NCBI GenBank assembly: GCA_025153775.1
Contig: JAOALC010000004.1
Coordinates: forward strand, 434,001 to 498,000
Reading direction: 5' to 3'
From: SAR92 clade bacterium H231
GTDB taxonomy: Bacteria > Pseudomonadota > Gammaproteobacteria > Pseudomonadales > Porticoccaceae
DNA: 64,000 bases
Notes under the pieces: generated by a model
What the model was told of the DNA's origin: nothing
Databases searched by the model: none
The model's input: only the letters and a program-made list of their open reading frames with translations
Shown here: positions 37,605-48,095 of the stretch, piece after piece
Position numbering within the stretch: the first letter of the stretch is position 1
How the letters are laid out: every line of letters begins with the position of its first letter
Position numbers and translations under genes: made by a program

Positions 37605-38041
37605 GACTTCTCCTCAGCAGTTTTTCGCGCCTTCTCTCTGGCCTGGGCTCGATCTAACCCGACACGGGTTTTATTGCCCCAATCCAGCGCACCAGAGCGC
37701 CATTCGTAAATTAGTACCAGCGCCAAAATGGCAATAAACACCAGCATCGCCAGGTAGCCCTCCCAGCCCAACTCAAAAAATGCGATGGCCCAGGCGAAGA
37801 TAAAAACAGTTTCCAAATCAAAGATTACAAAGAATATGGCCACCAGATAAAACTCGACAGAAATGCGTACCTGACTATTGCCCACAGACACAATGCCCGA
37901 CTCAAAAGGATCATTTGTGGCAGCCTCACGACGGCGCTGACCCAGCAACCAGGAGAGCACCAACATGGTGATAACCAGCAGAATAACCATGCCAAAGTAG
38001 ACGGCCAGGGGCCAGATTTCAGTGGAGAATTGGTTGACCAT
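37601..38041 (-). CDS. nuoA: NADH-quinone oxidoreductase subunit A
   Basis: The first gene of the nuo operon: a 146-residue, three-helix membrane subunit. The PFESGIV loop and [22 protein letters not shown] block are diagnostic, the latter containing conserved acidic residues. The C-terminus is a short charged tail. It overlaps nuoB by 4 nt. A 456-nt region upstream separates it from purA and should hold the operon promoter. Confidence 0.96.
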   Translation of the reverse strand: MVNQFSTEIWPLAVYFGMVILLVITMLVLSWLLGQRRREAATNDPFESGIVSVGNSQVRISVEFYLVAIFFVIFDLETVFIFAWAIAFFELGWEGYLAMLVFIAILALVLIYEWRSGALDWGNKTRVGLDRAQAREKARKTAEEKS

Positions 38042-38497
38042 TAGCTGTGCCCACCGGTGTGAAAGCAGCGCCGGAGGACAGCAGAGAGAGTGAAAATATT
38101 GAGATTAAAAGAAAGGCTTACCACCCTGGATAAGTGGCGCGTACAGCTTGAACGAATAATTTCCATATACATATTTCGTGGCATAAATACCCCATACGTA
38201 TCGGATTTCTATCGCCTGTAATAATTCCTAACCGGCGTTGAACCCGTTTGTCTTTATTCAGTGCTACAAATTTACCGTACCTAAGTTGTTAGATTTTCGC
38301 AAGCAAATTTAGACCTGTGCAATCACCCAGGGAATTTTTGAAAAGGAATTTTTACTATTTTGAGAATATATTTATTTGTGAATAGAGCGCTTTAACTTGC
38401 GCCCAACCCCATGCATAGCTTGGGCGCAAATAAATTTAAAGCAACTTTTTTTGAGGGGAAAAACCGACCAGTAAATCGGCGAAAAAAAATTTACAAT
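38042..38497 (-). promoter_or_regulatory. nuo upstream region / purA 3' region
   Basis: A 456-nt gene-free stretch between the purA stop and the nuoA start. Near purA there is a weak hairpin (CCGA/TCGG region, 38463-38479) followed by T-rich sequence on the minus strand, a possible purA terminator. A stronger 10-bp dyad lies at 38397-38429. The rest (38042-38390) is AT-rich in its purA-proximal half and probably contains the nuo promoter and a long leader. No ORF or known RNA is recognisable. Confidence 0.5.
38397..38429. repeat. 10-bp inverted repeat downstream of purA, upstream of nuoA
   Basis: Perfect arms TTGCGCCCAA (38397-38406) and TTGGGCGCAA (38420-38429) with a 13-nt spacer, in a very AT-rich setting. 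It may be a terminator stem for purA (no good U run on the minus strand) or an operator for nuo control. The GC-rich arms in an AT-rich field make it stand out. Confidence 0.55.
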
Positions 38498-39799
<1,302 letters not shown>

Positions 39800-39834
39800 T
39801 TACTCGAAAAAATTACACCACCTGACAAACAGAG

Positions 39835-41013
39835 TCAGGACAACTTTTTAATCAGATACTCACCGCCCTGCTCTACCAGCTCACGGTCACAATTCAATTC
39901 TTCAAAATCAACAGTTTGGCCTGCGAAACCCTGCACTACTCGATTGCCCTGACTACGCAACAGCGCAACCTGATTATGCAATTCTGGATCGCTACCAGCA
40001 GCCACAAAAATACCGCCCACCTGAGCTCTGTGCTTGCACCCCTGGGTGACCAGAGACTTGAGATCAAAGGCAAAACCGGTGGCCGGACGGGCACGACCAA
40101 AGGCCTCGCCCACATGATCATAGCGACCACCGTTACCCAGCGCCTTGCCATAACCCTGTACATAGGCCGCAAACACCACCCCAGTGTGGTAGTGGTACCC
40201 GGGCATCTCGCCAAGATCTAAATAGATACTGATATCAGCATCAGTCAGAGCCTCAATAATCTGCTCGAGCTGCTCTATGGCCTCAAGTACAGACAGCGGC
40301 GCACCAGCCAGAGCAGTTTTTGCTGCCCCCAGCACTTCAACACTGCCCGCCAGGGATGGCAGTGCAGTCAACCAGTTCGCCAGCCGCTTATCTTGAATAT
40401 TGCTAGCTACCCAGGCGTCTAATTCGCCAACGGCCTTGCGCTGCAATAATTCGAATAGTTCTGCTTCAAGGTCTGTATCCAGGCTGGCCTCTGCCAGAAG
40501 GCCTCGGTAGATATCTACGTGACCCAAGTCCAGATGCACAGCTCCGACTCCAGAGGTTGTTAGCGTCTGTAAAAATAGCTCTATCACCTCTATATCAGCA
40601 GCTAGGGAAGCTTCACCAAACAACTCGACACCCAACGAGATGGGCGTGCGCGATTCAAGGGGCCCTCTGGGGCGCGTGTGCAGCACAGTGCCTGCATAGC
40701 ACAGGCGGTTGGGGCCTTCGCGACGCAGACTGTGAGCGTCCATACGGGCTGTCTGGGGGGTAATATCTGCGCGGATGCCCATCATGCGACCACTGAGCTG
40801 GTCGGTGATGCGGAAAGTCATAAGGTCCAGATCTGATCCGGAGCCACTGAGTAGGGATTCGGTAAACTCCACCATAGGAGGGATAACCAGATCGTAGCCC
40901 CAGTTGTGATAGAGATCGAGGAGCTGTCGTCGCAGATACTCGACGTCCTGTGCCTGCTCTGGCAGCACTTCATCGACGCCATCCGGCAACATCCAACGAT
41001 CTACATTTGTCAC
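39835..41013 (-). CDS. hisZ: ATP phosphoribosyltransferase regulatory subunit
   Basis: A 392-residue HisRS-like paralogue that forms the regulatory subunit for short-form HisG in the first step of histidine synthesis. Class II synthetase-like blocks are present (LPDGVDEVLPEQA, FRITDQLSGRMMGIRADITPQTARM, NGGRYDHV), but it lacks the C-terminal anticodon domain and the strict HisRS histidine motifs. It is commonly located before purA. Cytoplasmic; hisG is not in the window. Confidence 0.93.
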   Translation of the reverse strand: MTNVDRWMLPDGVDEVLPEQAQDVEYLRRQLLDLYHNWGYDLVIPPMVEFTESLLSGSGSDLDLMTFRITDQLSGRMMGIRADITPQTARMDAHSLRREGPNRLCYAGTVLHTRPRGPLESRTPISLGVELFGEASLAADIEVIELFLQTLTTSGVGAVHLDLGHVDIYRGLLAEASLDTDLEAELFELLQRKAVGELDAWVASNIQDKRLANWLTALPSLAGSVEVLGAAKTALAGAPLSVLEAIEQLEQIIEALTDADISIYLDLGEMPGYHYHTGVVFAAYVQGYGKALGNGGRYDHVGEAFGRARPATGFAFDLKSLVTQGCKHRAQVGGIFVAAGSDPELHNQVALLRSQGNRVVQGFAGQTVDFEELNCDRELVEQGGEYLIKKLS

Positions 41014-41116
41014 AGAAACCTCATAGATTCTTTAAAATATTTCTTAGCCGCCTACAAAAACCTTCGAGCGAGCACCGCGCGTAAAAATGACCGCCGCTTG
41101 TAAAAAAAGTAGCAGG

Positions 41117-41302
41117 TCAGCGCCAAAAAATCAGTAACATTAGCCCCAGCAGCATGCTTAACAGGCCAATCAAGCGCATAGACCTCTCATCAATGGAAGC
41201 CAGCACCTGAGCCATATTGCGCCATCTATTGGGCGACAGGAAAGGCATAATGCCTTCGAACACCAGCATCAAACCAACTGCTCTGCCTATATCTTCGAGC
41301 AT
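41117..41302 (-). CDS. DUF2065 small membrane protein
   Basis: A 61-residue protein from the ATG at 41302, with two hydrophobic helices (about 8-24 and 42-60) separated by a SPNRWRNM loop. It belongs to the YjeT/DUF2065 family, which commonly sits between hflC and purA. The function is unknown; inner membrane location is expected. A strong terminator separates it from hflC upstream, so it probably uses its own promoter together with hisZ-purA. Confidence 0.88.
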   Translation of the reverse strand: MLEDIGRAVGLMLVFEGIMPFLSPNRWRNMAQVLASIDERSMRLIGLLSMLLGLMLLIFWR

Positions 41303-41397
41303 TACAACAGACCTCAACTTCGGCATAAAAAAACCGAGTTACCCCGGCGCCAGAATTCTAACAAAATCGCCCCCATTGTGGCAGAGGTTTTTAAACT

Positions 41398-41427
41398 AAT
41401 TAGGCGAGCATCGCTGCTCGCCTAATT
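41398..41427 (-). terminator. Strong hairpin terminator after hflC
   Basis: A perfect 13-bp stem (AATTAGGCGAGCA / TGCTCGCCTAATT) with a 4-nt loop, 39 nt after the hflC stop. On the minus strand it is followed by AGTTTAAAAA. It most likely ends the amiC-to-hflC transcript and may also act on the opposite strand. Confidence 0.8.
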
Positions 41428-41465
41428 GTTGTGTTAATTACTGCCAGGCTGGGAGCCTGTATTGA

Positions 41466-42335
41466 CTACTGAACATCCTGCTTATTCAGATATTTAAAGA
41501 AGTCACTGTCTGGCTCAAGCAACATAATGTCTGCCTTGGAGGCAAAGGCAGACTTATAGGCGTTGAGGCTGCGCACAAAGGAATAGAACTCCGGATCGCG
41601 CTGGTAGGCGTTGGCATAGACTGAGGCTGCTTCTGCATCCCCCTCACCGCGCAACTCTTCCGCATCCCGGTAGGCATTGGCCAGTTCGATAGTGCGCTCG
41701 CGATCAGCAGAGGCGCGAATCTTTTCCGCTTTCTCTTTACCAGTAGACCGCAACTCTCGCGCTTCTTTTTCCCGCTCCGCGGTCATACGGCGGAATACCT
41801 GGCTGCTCACCTCCTGAGGAAGATCGATACGCTTGACCCGAATATCCACTACCTCAATTCCCAGCTCTTCTAATACAGTGCTGTTGAGGTCTTCGGTAAT
41901 ATTCTTCATCAGCAGATCGCGCTCACCAGAGACCACTTCATTGAGTGTGCGGGTACCAAACTGATTTCTCAGACCGTCGTTGACACGATTGGCCAGACGA
42001 TTCTGAGCCACCGACTCCACACCACCGGTTTTGGTGTAGTACGTCTCTACATTGGCAATGCGCCATTTGGCATAGGAATCTACAATTAATCGCTTCTTTT
42101 CAACAGTAAAGAAGCTGGCAGGCTGAGCATCCACAGTCAAAACCCGGGCATCAAATATCCGCACATTGTCGACAAAAGGCATTTTAATATGCAGACCAGG
42201 CTGAATATCACCTTCGATTAGCTCACCAAAACGCAACTTGATACCGCGTTCAAACTCGCTCACCACAAAGAGCGAACTCTGAGCAACAACCAGCGTAAGG
42301 GCCAGCAGAACGATTGCTTTAATTGAACTATTCAT
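41466..42335 (-). CDS. hflC: FtsH protease modulator HflC
   Basis: A 289-residue SPFH/band-7 protein with one N-terminal membrane anchor (about 7-25). It forms the HflKC cage around FtsH in the inner membrane. The SPFH core spans about 25-200, followed by the Glu/Ala-rich coiled coil (AEKIRASADRERT region) and the conserved YxxSL-type end (FYSFVRSLNAYK). It overlaps hflK by 4 nt. Length is slightly below E. coli HflC but the domains are intact. Confidence 0.96.
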   Translation of the reverse strand: MNSSIKAIVLLALTLVVAQSSLFVVSEFERGIKLRFGELIEGDIQPGLHIKMPFVDNVRIFDARVLTVDAQPASFFTVEKKRLIVDSYAKWRIANVETYYTKTGGVESVAQNRLANRVNDGLRNQFGTRTLNEVVSGERDLLMKNITEDLNSTVLEELGIEVVDIRVKRIDLPQEVSSQVFRRMTAEREKEARELRSTGKEKAEKIRASADRERTIELANAYRDAEELRGEGDAEAASVYANAYQRDPEFYSFVRSLNAYKSAFASKADIMLLEPDSDFFKYLNKQDVQ

Positions 42336-43465
42336 CGTCGTCTCTCCGGTTGAACTCTGTCACTGTTTCTCTGTAATTTCTCTATCACCTCATTGGCGAT
42401 ACGATCGACCATCTGCTCGCTGGTGCCAGATGAACGTAGGGTACCCCCTGATGATCCCTGCTGAATAATTTTATCCAGCGGCAGATAGAGCATATTGTTA
42501 CCGCCCTCGGTATCTACCAGCACCTTGCTGCTGTTGGTCATAACTTCTTCAATAGCATCTAGGTACAGACGTTCACGGGTTACCTGGGGCGCTTTCTTGT
42601 ATTCTGTCAACAACTTGATAAAGCGATTTGCCTCACCCTCAGATTTAGAGACCACCTGGGATTTGTAGCCATTGGCCTCTTCACGCAACCGCTGAGCTTC
42701 ACCGCGAGCTTCTGGAATAATGCCGTTTGAGTAGGCCTGAGCCTCATTCACCAGACGCTCCAGATCCTCTCGGGCTTTAATCACATCATCGTATGCCGCC
42801 TTGACCTCGGTAGGAGGACGCGCCTCTTCGATATTGATCGTAACCACATTAATACCGCTGCCATAGATATTCAGCAAATCTTGCAACCTTTGAGCTGTGC
42901 CCACAGCGACCTGTTCACGGCCAGTGGAAATCACGCCATCCAAGCCTGTACTGCCCACCACATGGCGCAGTGCGCTGTCGGTAGCCTGCTTGAGGCTGGT
43001 CTCTGGCTCTTTGATATTGAGCACAAAGTCTCTGGCATTAGCTATGTTGTACTGAACCGTCAGAGAAATCTCAACAATATTTTCATCCTGGGTCAGCATC
43101 AGTCCACGGGCCGAGTACTGCCGCTCCTCGGTCACCCGAACAATAATTACCTTATCGATCAGTGGCGGATTCCATTTAAGGCCCGCATTCAATGTGTCAT
43201 GGTATTTACCCAGTCGCAGCACCAGAGCCTGCTCTTTCTCATCGACCTGATACACACCCAACAGACCCCAGATAATGGCTATTACCAGCAGACCTATGGG
43301 CAGCAAGCTTTTGCCGCTGCCGCCAGCACCGGAACCTGAACCACCACCAAATGCTGAAAATGTCTCTTTAAGCTTTTTTATCGCTTCGTCTATATCTGGT
43401 GGCCCCTCATTGCTGCGGTTGCCGCCCCATGGGTCCTTACCACCACCCGGTTCATTCCAGGCCAT
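42332..43465 (-). CDS. hflK: FtsH protease modulator HflK
   Basis: Partner of HflC, 377 residues from the ATG at 43465. A TTG 12 nt upstream keeps the frame open, but GGAG 8 nt before the ATG and the family start MAWNEPGGG favour 43465. Seen: a Gly/Asp-rich cytoplasmic N-terminus, a membrane helix near 55-75, the SPFH core (about 75-270) with RYSARGLMLTQDEN-like blocks, and a Gln/Arg-rich C-terminus. It sits in hfq-hflX-hflK-hflC order. Confidence 0.96.
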   Translation of the reverse strand: MAWNEPGGGKDPWGGNRSNEGPPDIDEAIKKLKETFSAFGGGSGSGAGGSGKSLLPIGLLVIAIIWGLLGVYQVDEKEQALVLRLGKYHDTLNAGLKWNPPLIDKVIIVRVTEERQYSARGLMLTQDENIVEISLTVQYNIANARDFVLNIKEPETSLKQATDSALRHVVGSTGLDGVISTGREQVAVGTAQRLQDLLNIYGSGINVVTINIEEARPPTEVKAAYDDVIKAREDLERLVNEAQAYSNGIIPEARGEAQRLREEANGYKSQVVSKSEGEANRFIKLLTEYKKAPQVTRERLYLDAIEEVMTNSSKVLVDTEGGNNMLYLPLDKIIQQGSSGGTLRSSGTSEQMVDRIANEVIEKLQRNSDRVQPERRR

Positions 43466-43515
43466 AATTTTCTCCAATTGATAATTAATGTTGTGTGCTT
43501 GTTAATACTGTTAGT

Positions 43516-44817
43516 TTAACCCGACAGACTGACTAAATCTTGTAATTTCAACCCTGAACTCTTGAGCAGTCGCAAAAAATCGCTCTCGGCAAGCTTTATT
43601 TCAAGGTTTATCGCACCCTGTTCGTTGACCTGCTCTGCCACCACTGCCTTATGGCTGTACAGAGCGGCTCTGAGAGCACCCTGATCAGGCTGCAACTGCA
43701 AATGTTTGTGTACTATCTGACTCGGCAGACATTCGACTATGGCTTGCAGCAGCAAGTCCAAACCTTCGCCAGATAGGGCTGACAGCCACACGGCTACTGG
43801 CATGCCGCTGTCGTTGCGATCTATACGCGGCTGCACATTATCCAGAAGGTCAATCTTGTTATACACCATCAGCGTTGGCAGCCTGTGGGCATCAATCTCT
43901 TTCAGTACCTCATCGACCCGCTTAATATTGATGGCTCGCTCCTCGGCGGCAGCGTCAATAATATGCAGCAGCAGAGTGGCCGAGGCCGCTTCTTCAAGGG
44001 TCGCGCGAAACGCATCCACCAAACGGTGCGGCAGATGACTGATAAACCCTACTGTATCCGCAAAGATCACCGGACCCAACTCGGCCAGATCCAGACGCCG
44101 CATAGTGGGGTCGAGGGTGGCGAAGAGCTGATCGGCGGCAAATACATCGGAACCAGTCATACGATTAAACAGTGTAGATTTGCCGGCATTGGTATAGCCC
44201 ACCAGAGACACTGTGGGAATCTCTGCCCGGTCTCTGGAACGACGGCTCTGACCGCGCTGCTTTCTCACCTTCTCCAGGCGCTTTTTGATCGTCTGAATAC
44301 GCTCTCTGACCATGCGCCGGTCAGATTCCAGCTGGGTTTCACCCGGGCCACGCATGCCTATACCGCCTTTTTCGCGGTCTAAGTGAGTCCAGCCACGGAC
44401 CAATCTGGAGGAGAGATGCTGCAGCTGGGCCAGCTCAACCTGCAGCTTGCCCTCGTGAGTTCGTGCTCGCTGGGCAAAAATATCCAGAATCAGGCCAGTT
44501 CTATCCAGCACACGGCACTTGAGCTCAGCCTCGAGGTTGCGCTCCTGACTGGGGGACAGGTTGTGGTTGAAGATAACAATCTCTGCATCACGACTTTTGA
44601 CCAGATTGCCGATTTCTTCCAGCTTGCCGGTACCTACAAAAAATTTGGCATGGGGCGACTGGCGGGAACCAGTCAAAAATTCGACCGGATCGCCACCAGC
44701 GGAGATCACTAGCTCTTCAAATTCCCTGGGGTCTTCAGGCTCTGATTCACTGTTTAGCTTGAGGTGAACCAGAATGGCGCGCTCGCCGACATCAGGTCGT
44801 TCAAAAAATAATGACAC
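43516..44817 (-). CDS. hflX: Ribosome-associated GTPase HflX
   Basis: A 433-residue GTPase that splits stalled ribosomes under stress. N-terminal HflX domain (about 15-190) with the RMRGPGETQLE-type segment (here IGMRGPGETQLESDRR), then G1 GYTNAGKSTLF, G3 DTVGFI and G4 NKID, all intact. The start is GTG at 44817, 5 nt after the hfq stop, so hfq and hflX are likely coupled. The C-terminal ~70 residues match the HflX tail. Confidence 0.96.
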   Translation of the reverse strand: MSLFFERPDVGERAILVHLKLNSESEPEDPREFEELVISAGGDPVEFLTGSRQSPHAKFFVGTGKLEEIGNLVKSRDAEIVIFNHNLSPSQERNLEAELKCRVLDRTGLILDIFAQRARTHEGKLQVELAQLQHLSSRLVRGWTHLDREKGGIGMRGPGETQLESDRRMVRERIQTIKKRLEKVRKQRGQSRRSRDRAEIPTVSLVGYTNAGKSTLFNRMTGSDVFAADQLFATLDPTMRRLDLAELGPVIFADTVGFISHLPHRLVDAFRATLEEAASATLLLHIIDAAAEERAINIKRVDEVLKEIDAHRLPTLMVYNKIDLLDNVQPRIDRNDSGMPVAVWLSALSGEGLDLLLQAIVECLPSQIVHKHLQLQPDQGALRAALYSHKAVVAEQVNEQGAINLEIKLAESDFLRLLKSSGLKLQDLVSLSG

Positions 44818-44822
44818 TCGTG

Positions 44823-45116
44823 TTAGTAGTTGTCGTCGCTGTAATTACCCACATCATCGCCAGCGTGGCCAGCTTCAGACTGACCTCCTGTGGCATTGCT
44901 GGCAGGCAAGCGCACGGCTCGAGAGGGGACAACTGTCGATATAGCGTGTTTGTAAACCATCTGGCTAACAGTGTTTTTAAGCAACACAACAAACTGGTCA
45001 AAAGACTCAACTTGGCCCTGAAGCTTGATACCATTAACGAGAAAAATAGATACGGGGACACGTTCTTTTCTTAGGACATTCAGAAAAGGGTCTTGTAGAT
45101 TATGCCCTTTTGACAT
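44823..45116 (-). CDS. hfq: RNA chaperone Hfq
   Basis: Sm-like hexameric RNA chaperone, 97 residues from the ATG at 45116, chosen because AAGGAG lies 7 nt upstream and [13 protein letters not shown] is the universal Hfq start. Sm1 and Sm2 are intact: [26 protein letters not shown] and [15 protein letters not shown]. The C-terminal tail (about 70-97) is Gly/Asp/Asn-rich and acidic at its tip ([12 protein letters not shown]), as in enteric Hfq. It follows miaA by 183 nt, a spacer likely to hold an hfq promoter. Confidence 0.98.
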   Translation of the reverse strand: MSKGHNLQDPFLNVLRKERVPVSIFLVNGIKLQGQVESFDQFVVLLKNTVSQMVYKHAISTVVPSRAVRLPASNATGGQSEAGHAGDDVGNYSDDNY

Positions 45117-45252
45117 TTTACTACTCCTTGTTATTGAAAATTCAATGGGTGCTGCAATAGTTACAGCAAAAAACAGCCGCACCAAAGTCCGCGGCATCAA
45201 TAACGGCTCGAGCGTCTCAACTCAGCAGCCAGGTGGGATTGCAACTCACCTA

Positions 45253-45269
45253 AGGGAAAAGCTTTCCCT
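45253..45269. other. Hairpin in the miaA-hfq spacer
   Basis: A perfect 7-bp stem (AGGGAAA / TTTCCCT) with a 3-nt loop lies in the 183-nt spacer upstream of hfq. In E. coli, hfq leader sequence is a site of autoregulation. Whether this stem is a weak attenuator, an Hfq binding site or neither cannot be told from sequence. Confidence 0.3.
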
Positions 45270-45299
45270 CTCATCTAGTATATATTATTTGAGCCCTGG

Positions 45300-46256
45300 T
45301 CAGAGATATTTCAAACACTGAGCGCTAATTTCATCCACAGTCAGAAACCCGCTTTGGCTATCCACGGCTATTTCAATCGCCTGGGGCCAGTTTCTCAACC
45401 AGGTCAGCTGACGTTTAGCTAGCTGGCGACTGGCAACTACGGCCTTTTCCTGAGCCTCAGCTAAACTGCATTTGCCTGAGCAGTAATCCCAGAGCTGACG
45501 GTAGCCTACCGAGCGTATTGCCGGCAGATCAGCGTGCAGATCACCCCGCTGGTAGAGCGCCCTCACCTCTTGCTCCAACCCCGATTTCATCATTTGCTGA
45601 AATCTAGTTTCTATACGACTATGCAATAGGCTGCGGTTCTGTGGAAGCAGAGAAAATTGCACAATATCGTAGCTATCCCCTAACCCACCGGTGGAGTTGC
45701 CCTGCAGCGATGACATGGGGACGCCTGTAATACGATAGACTTCCAGCGCGCGCTGAATGCGCTGAGAATGATTGGGATGTAAGCGGCCAGCCATCTGGGG
45801 ATCTACTTTCTCCAGCTCGCGATAGAGTGCCGGCCAACCTTGCAGCGCCGCCTGCTGCTCAATCTCAGCACGTATCTGCGGATTTGCCTCAGGTAAGTCT
45901 GACAGGCCCTCGAGAAGCACCTTGAAATACATCATGCTGCCACCAACCAGCAGAGGTACCTTGCCAGCGGCCACTATGTCTGCCATTTCAGCCTTGGCAT
46001 CAACCAGAAAATCTGCAGCACTGTATGCCTGAGTGGGGTCGCGAATATCGAGTAGGCGGTGGGGCGCTGCTGCCAGGGTTGCTGCATCTGGCTTGGCACT
46101 GCCAATATCCAGCCCAACATAGATCTGCGCTGAGTCTACATTAATTAACTCAACTGGAAGCTGTTTGCGCAGTTCTATGGCAAGAGCAGTCTTGCCACTG
46201 GCCGTTGGACCCATCACAAATATAGCTCTGGGAGGATTGGCGGAGCTGGCGCTCAT
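45300..46256 (-). CDS. miaA: tRNA dimethylallyltransferase
   Basis: Transfers a dimethylallyl group to A37 of tRNAs reading UNN codons; 318 residues. Seen: the P-loop [11 protein letters not shown], the DSAQIY segment, [30 protein letters not shown] and the [14 protein letters not shown] block of the substrate channel, followed by the [14 protein letters not shown] motif. It overlaps mutL by 4 nt and is upstream of hfq, as in E. coli. Confidence 0.97.
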   Translation of the reverse strand: MSASSANPPRAIFVMGPTASGKTALAIELRKQLPVELINVDSAQIYVGLDIGSAKPDAATLAAAPHRLLDIRDPTQAYSAADFLVDAKAEMADIVAAGKVPLLVGGSMMYFKVLLEGLSDLPEANPQIRAEIEQQAALQGWPALYRELEKVDPQMAGRLHPNHSQRIQRALEVYRITGVPMSSLQGNSTGGLGDSYDIVQFSLLPQNRSLLHSRIETRFQQMMKSGLEQEVRALYQRGDLHADLPAIRSVGYRQLWDYCSGKCSLAEAQEKAVVASRQLAKRQLTWLRNWPQAIEIAVDSQSGFLTVDEISAQCLKYL

Positions 46257-48070
46257 CGGCCGCGCAGAAACAGCTTGTCCAACTCATCTAAATTGAGCTG
46301 GGACCATGTTGGCCTGCCATGGTTGCACTGGCCGCTGCGCTCGGTGGCTTCCATATCGCGCAGCAGGGCATTCATTTCGGGCACTGTGAGTTTGCGGTTG
46401 GCGCGCACTGAGCCATGGCAGGCCATGGTCGACAAAATTTCATTGATATGCTGCCTGATACGCTCTGATGAACCATGCATCAGCAGATCTGAGATCACAT
46501 CGCGCAACAGCCCTTCCACCTCTGAGCCGCGCAATATGGCTGGAATTTCTCGCACAATAATACTCTCGGCGCCGGCCCTCTCGACAACAAAACCCAGCTG
46601 GGCAAAAATCTGTGAGCTTTTATCGGCGATCTCGGCTTCGCGCTCACTCACCGACAGACTCTCTGGCACCAGCAGCGGCTGAGACACCAGACCCTGATTA
46701 TCAAAAGCTGTTTTCATACGTTCATAGGTGATGCGCTCATGGGCTGCATGCATATCTACAATAATTAAACCCTGAGTGTTTTCCGCGAGAATATAAATAC
46801 CTTTTAGCTGGGCAATAGCAAACCCCATGGGCGGCACATCCCCCTGCCCGTCGGGCATCTCGGTGGCATATAGACTGTGATAAGCCTCCATAGGTGCGTT
46901 TACCGAACCATGGCTGGGACTGGCAAATTGCGTATAGCTGGCAGAACCCTGCATCTGATTGCCGGGCGCCGGAAACTGAATGGTCGACTGACTGCTCGAC
47001 TGCTCCGGCTGCCAGCCCTGCTGAGGCATTTGCCCCGGGGCAGTCTCGGCAGACTGAAGGTGATCCTGTGGCCTATCCTGAGCTAGCGCCTTATTGAGCG
47101 TGCCATAGACAAAACCGTGGATAGACCTGCTATCGCGGAAGCGCACCTCGTGCTTAGTGGGATGCACATTGACATCCACATCTGCCGGTTCAATCTCAAG
47201 AAACAACACATAGGCCGGATGACGACCCTGATAGAGCACATCCTGATAGGCCTGACGTATGGCATGGGAGACTACTTTGTCGCGAATACAGCGACCATTG
47301 ACAAAAAAGTGCTGCAAGTCGGCCTGGCTTCTGGAAAATGTCGGCAGCCCCATCCAGCCCCAGAGGCGAATACCTGAGCGGTCGTTGTCCACATACAGGG
47401 CCTGCTGCATAAAAGCCGGCCCACAGATATCGGCGACCCGTTTCTCCTGCTCCAACTGGCTCAGTGCCGGCCGCAGATTGATTTGAGCACGCTGATTGTG
47501 GCGCAGGCTAAAGGCTATATCCATGCGGCTGAGGGCCAGTTTTTTAATACTGTCATCGATGCGGTTGTATTCTGTTCCTTCGGTGCGCAGAAACTTGCGC
47601 CGCGCTGGGGTATTAAAAAACAGATCACGCACCTCGACACTGGTACCCTGCGGATGGGCTGCCGGTTGCAACTCAACCTCCATATCGCGGCCCTCAGACA
47701 CGGCCTTCCAGCCACTGCTGTCCCCCGTATTGGAGGTTAGACTGAGTCGGGATACCGAGGCAATACTGGCCAGGGCTTCACCGCGAAAACCCAGTGTGGC
47801 TACAGCTTCAAGGTCTTCTAGATTATCAATTTTACTGGTAGCGTGGCGACTGAGAGCCAGAGCCAGCTCGGACTCTGGTATACCATGACCATCGTCGCGA
47901 ATTTTAATTAGCTTGGTGCCGCCCTGCTCTATCTCTATCTCAATGCGTTTAGCACCGGCATCCAGGCTATTCTCCACTAATTCTTTAAGCACTGAGGCCG
48001 GGCGTTCAACCACCTCTCCAGCAGCAATCTGATTAGCTAATTGCGGACTCAGTATATGAATACTAGACAT
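46253..48070 (-). CDS. mutL: DNA mismatch repair protein MutL
   Basis: A 605-residue GHKL ATPase that couples MutS to downstream strand removal. N-terminal motifs are intact: [43 protein letters not shown] and [15 protein letters not shown] Pro/Gln/Ser-rich linker (about 335-400) leads to the C-terminal dimerisation domain. The metal-binding endonuclease DQHAAHERxxYE motif reads [13 protein letters not shown], as in methyl-directed MutL homologues, and the remaining nuclease motifs are not evident. It is followed by miaA with a 4-nt overlap. Confidence 0.97.
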   Translation of the reverse strand: MSSIHILSPQLANQIAAGEVVERPASVLKELVENSLDAGAKRIEIEIEQGGTKLIKIRDDGHGIPESELALALSRHATSKIDNLEDLEAVATLGFRGEALASIASVSRLSLTSNTGDSSGWKAVSEGRDMEVELQPAAHPQGTSVEVRDLFFNTPARRKFLRTEGTEYNRIDDSIKKLALSRMDIAFSLRHNQRAQINLRPALSQLEQEKRVADICGPAFMQQALYVDNDRSGIRLWGWMGLPTFSRSQADLQHFFVNGRCIRDKVVSHAIRQAYQDVLYQGRHPAYVLFLEIEPADVDVNVHPTKHEVRFRDSRSIHGFVYGTLNKALAQDRPQDHLQSAETAPGQMPQQGWQPEQSSSQSTIQFPAPGNQMQGSASYTQFASPSHGSVNAPMEAYHSLYATEMPDGQGDVPPMGFAIAQLKGIYILAENTQGLIIVDMHAAHERITYERMKTAFDNQGLVSQPLLVPESLSVSEREAEIADKSSQIFAQLGFVVERAGAESIIVREIPAILRGSEVEGLLRDVISDLLMHGSSERIRQHINEILSTMACHGSVRANRKLTVPEMNALLRDMEATERSGQCNHGRPTWSQLNLDELDKLFLRGR

Positions 48071-48095
48071 GAAATAGTGCCTTTAAAAATGCTGG

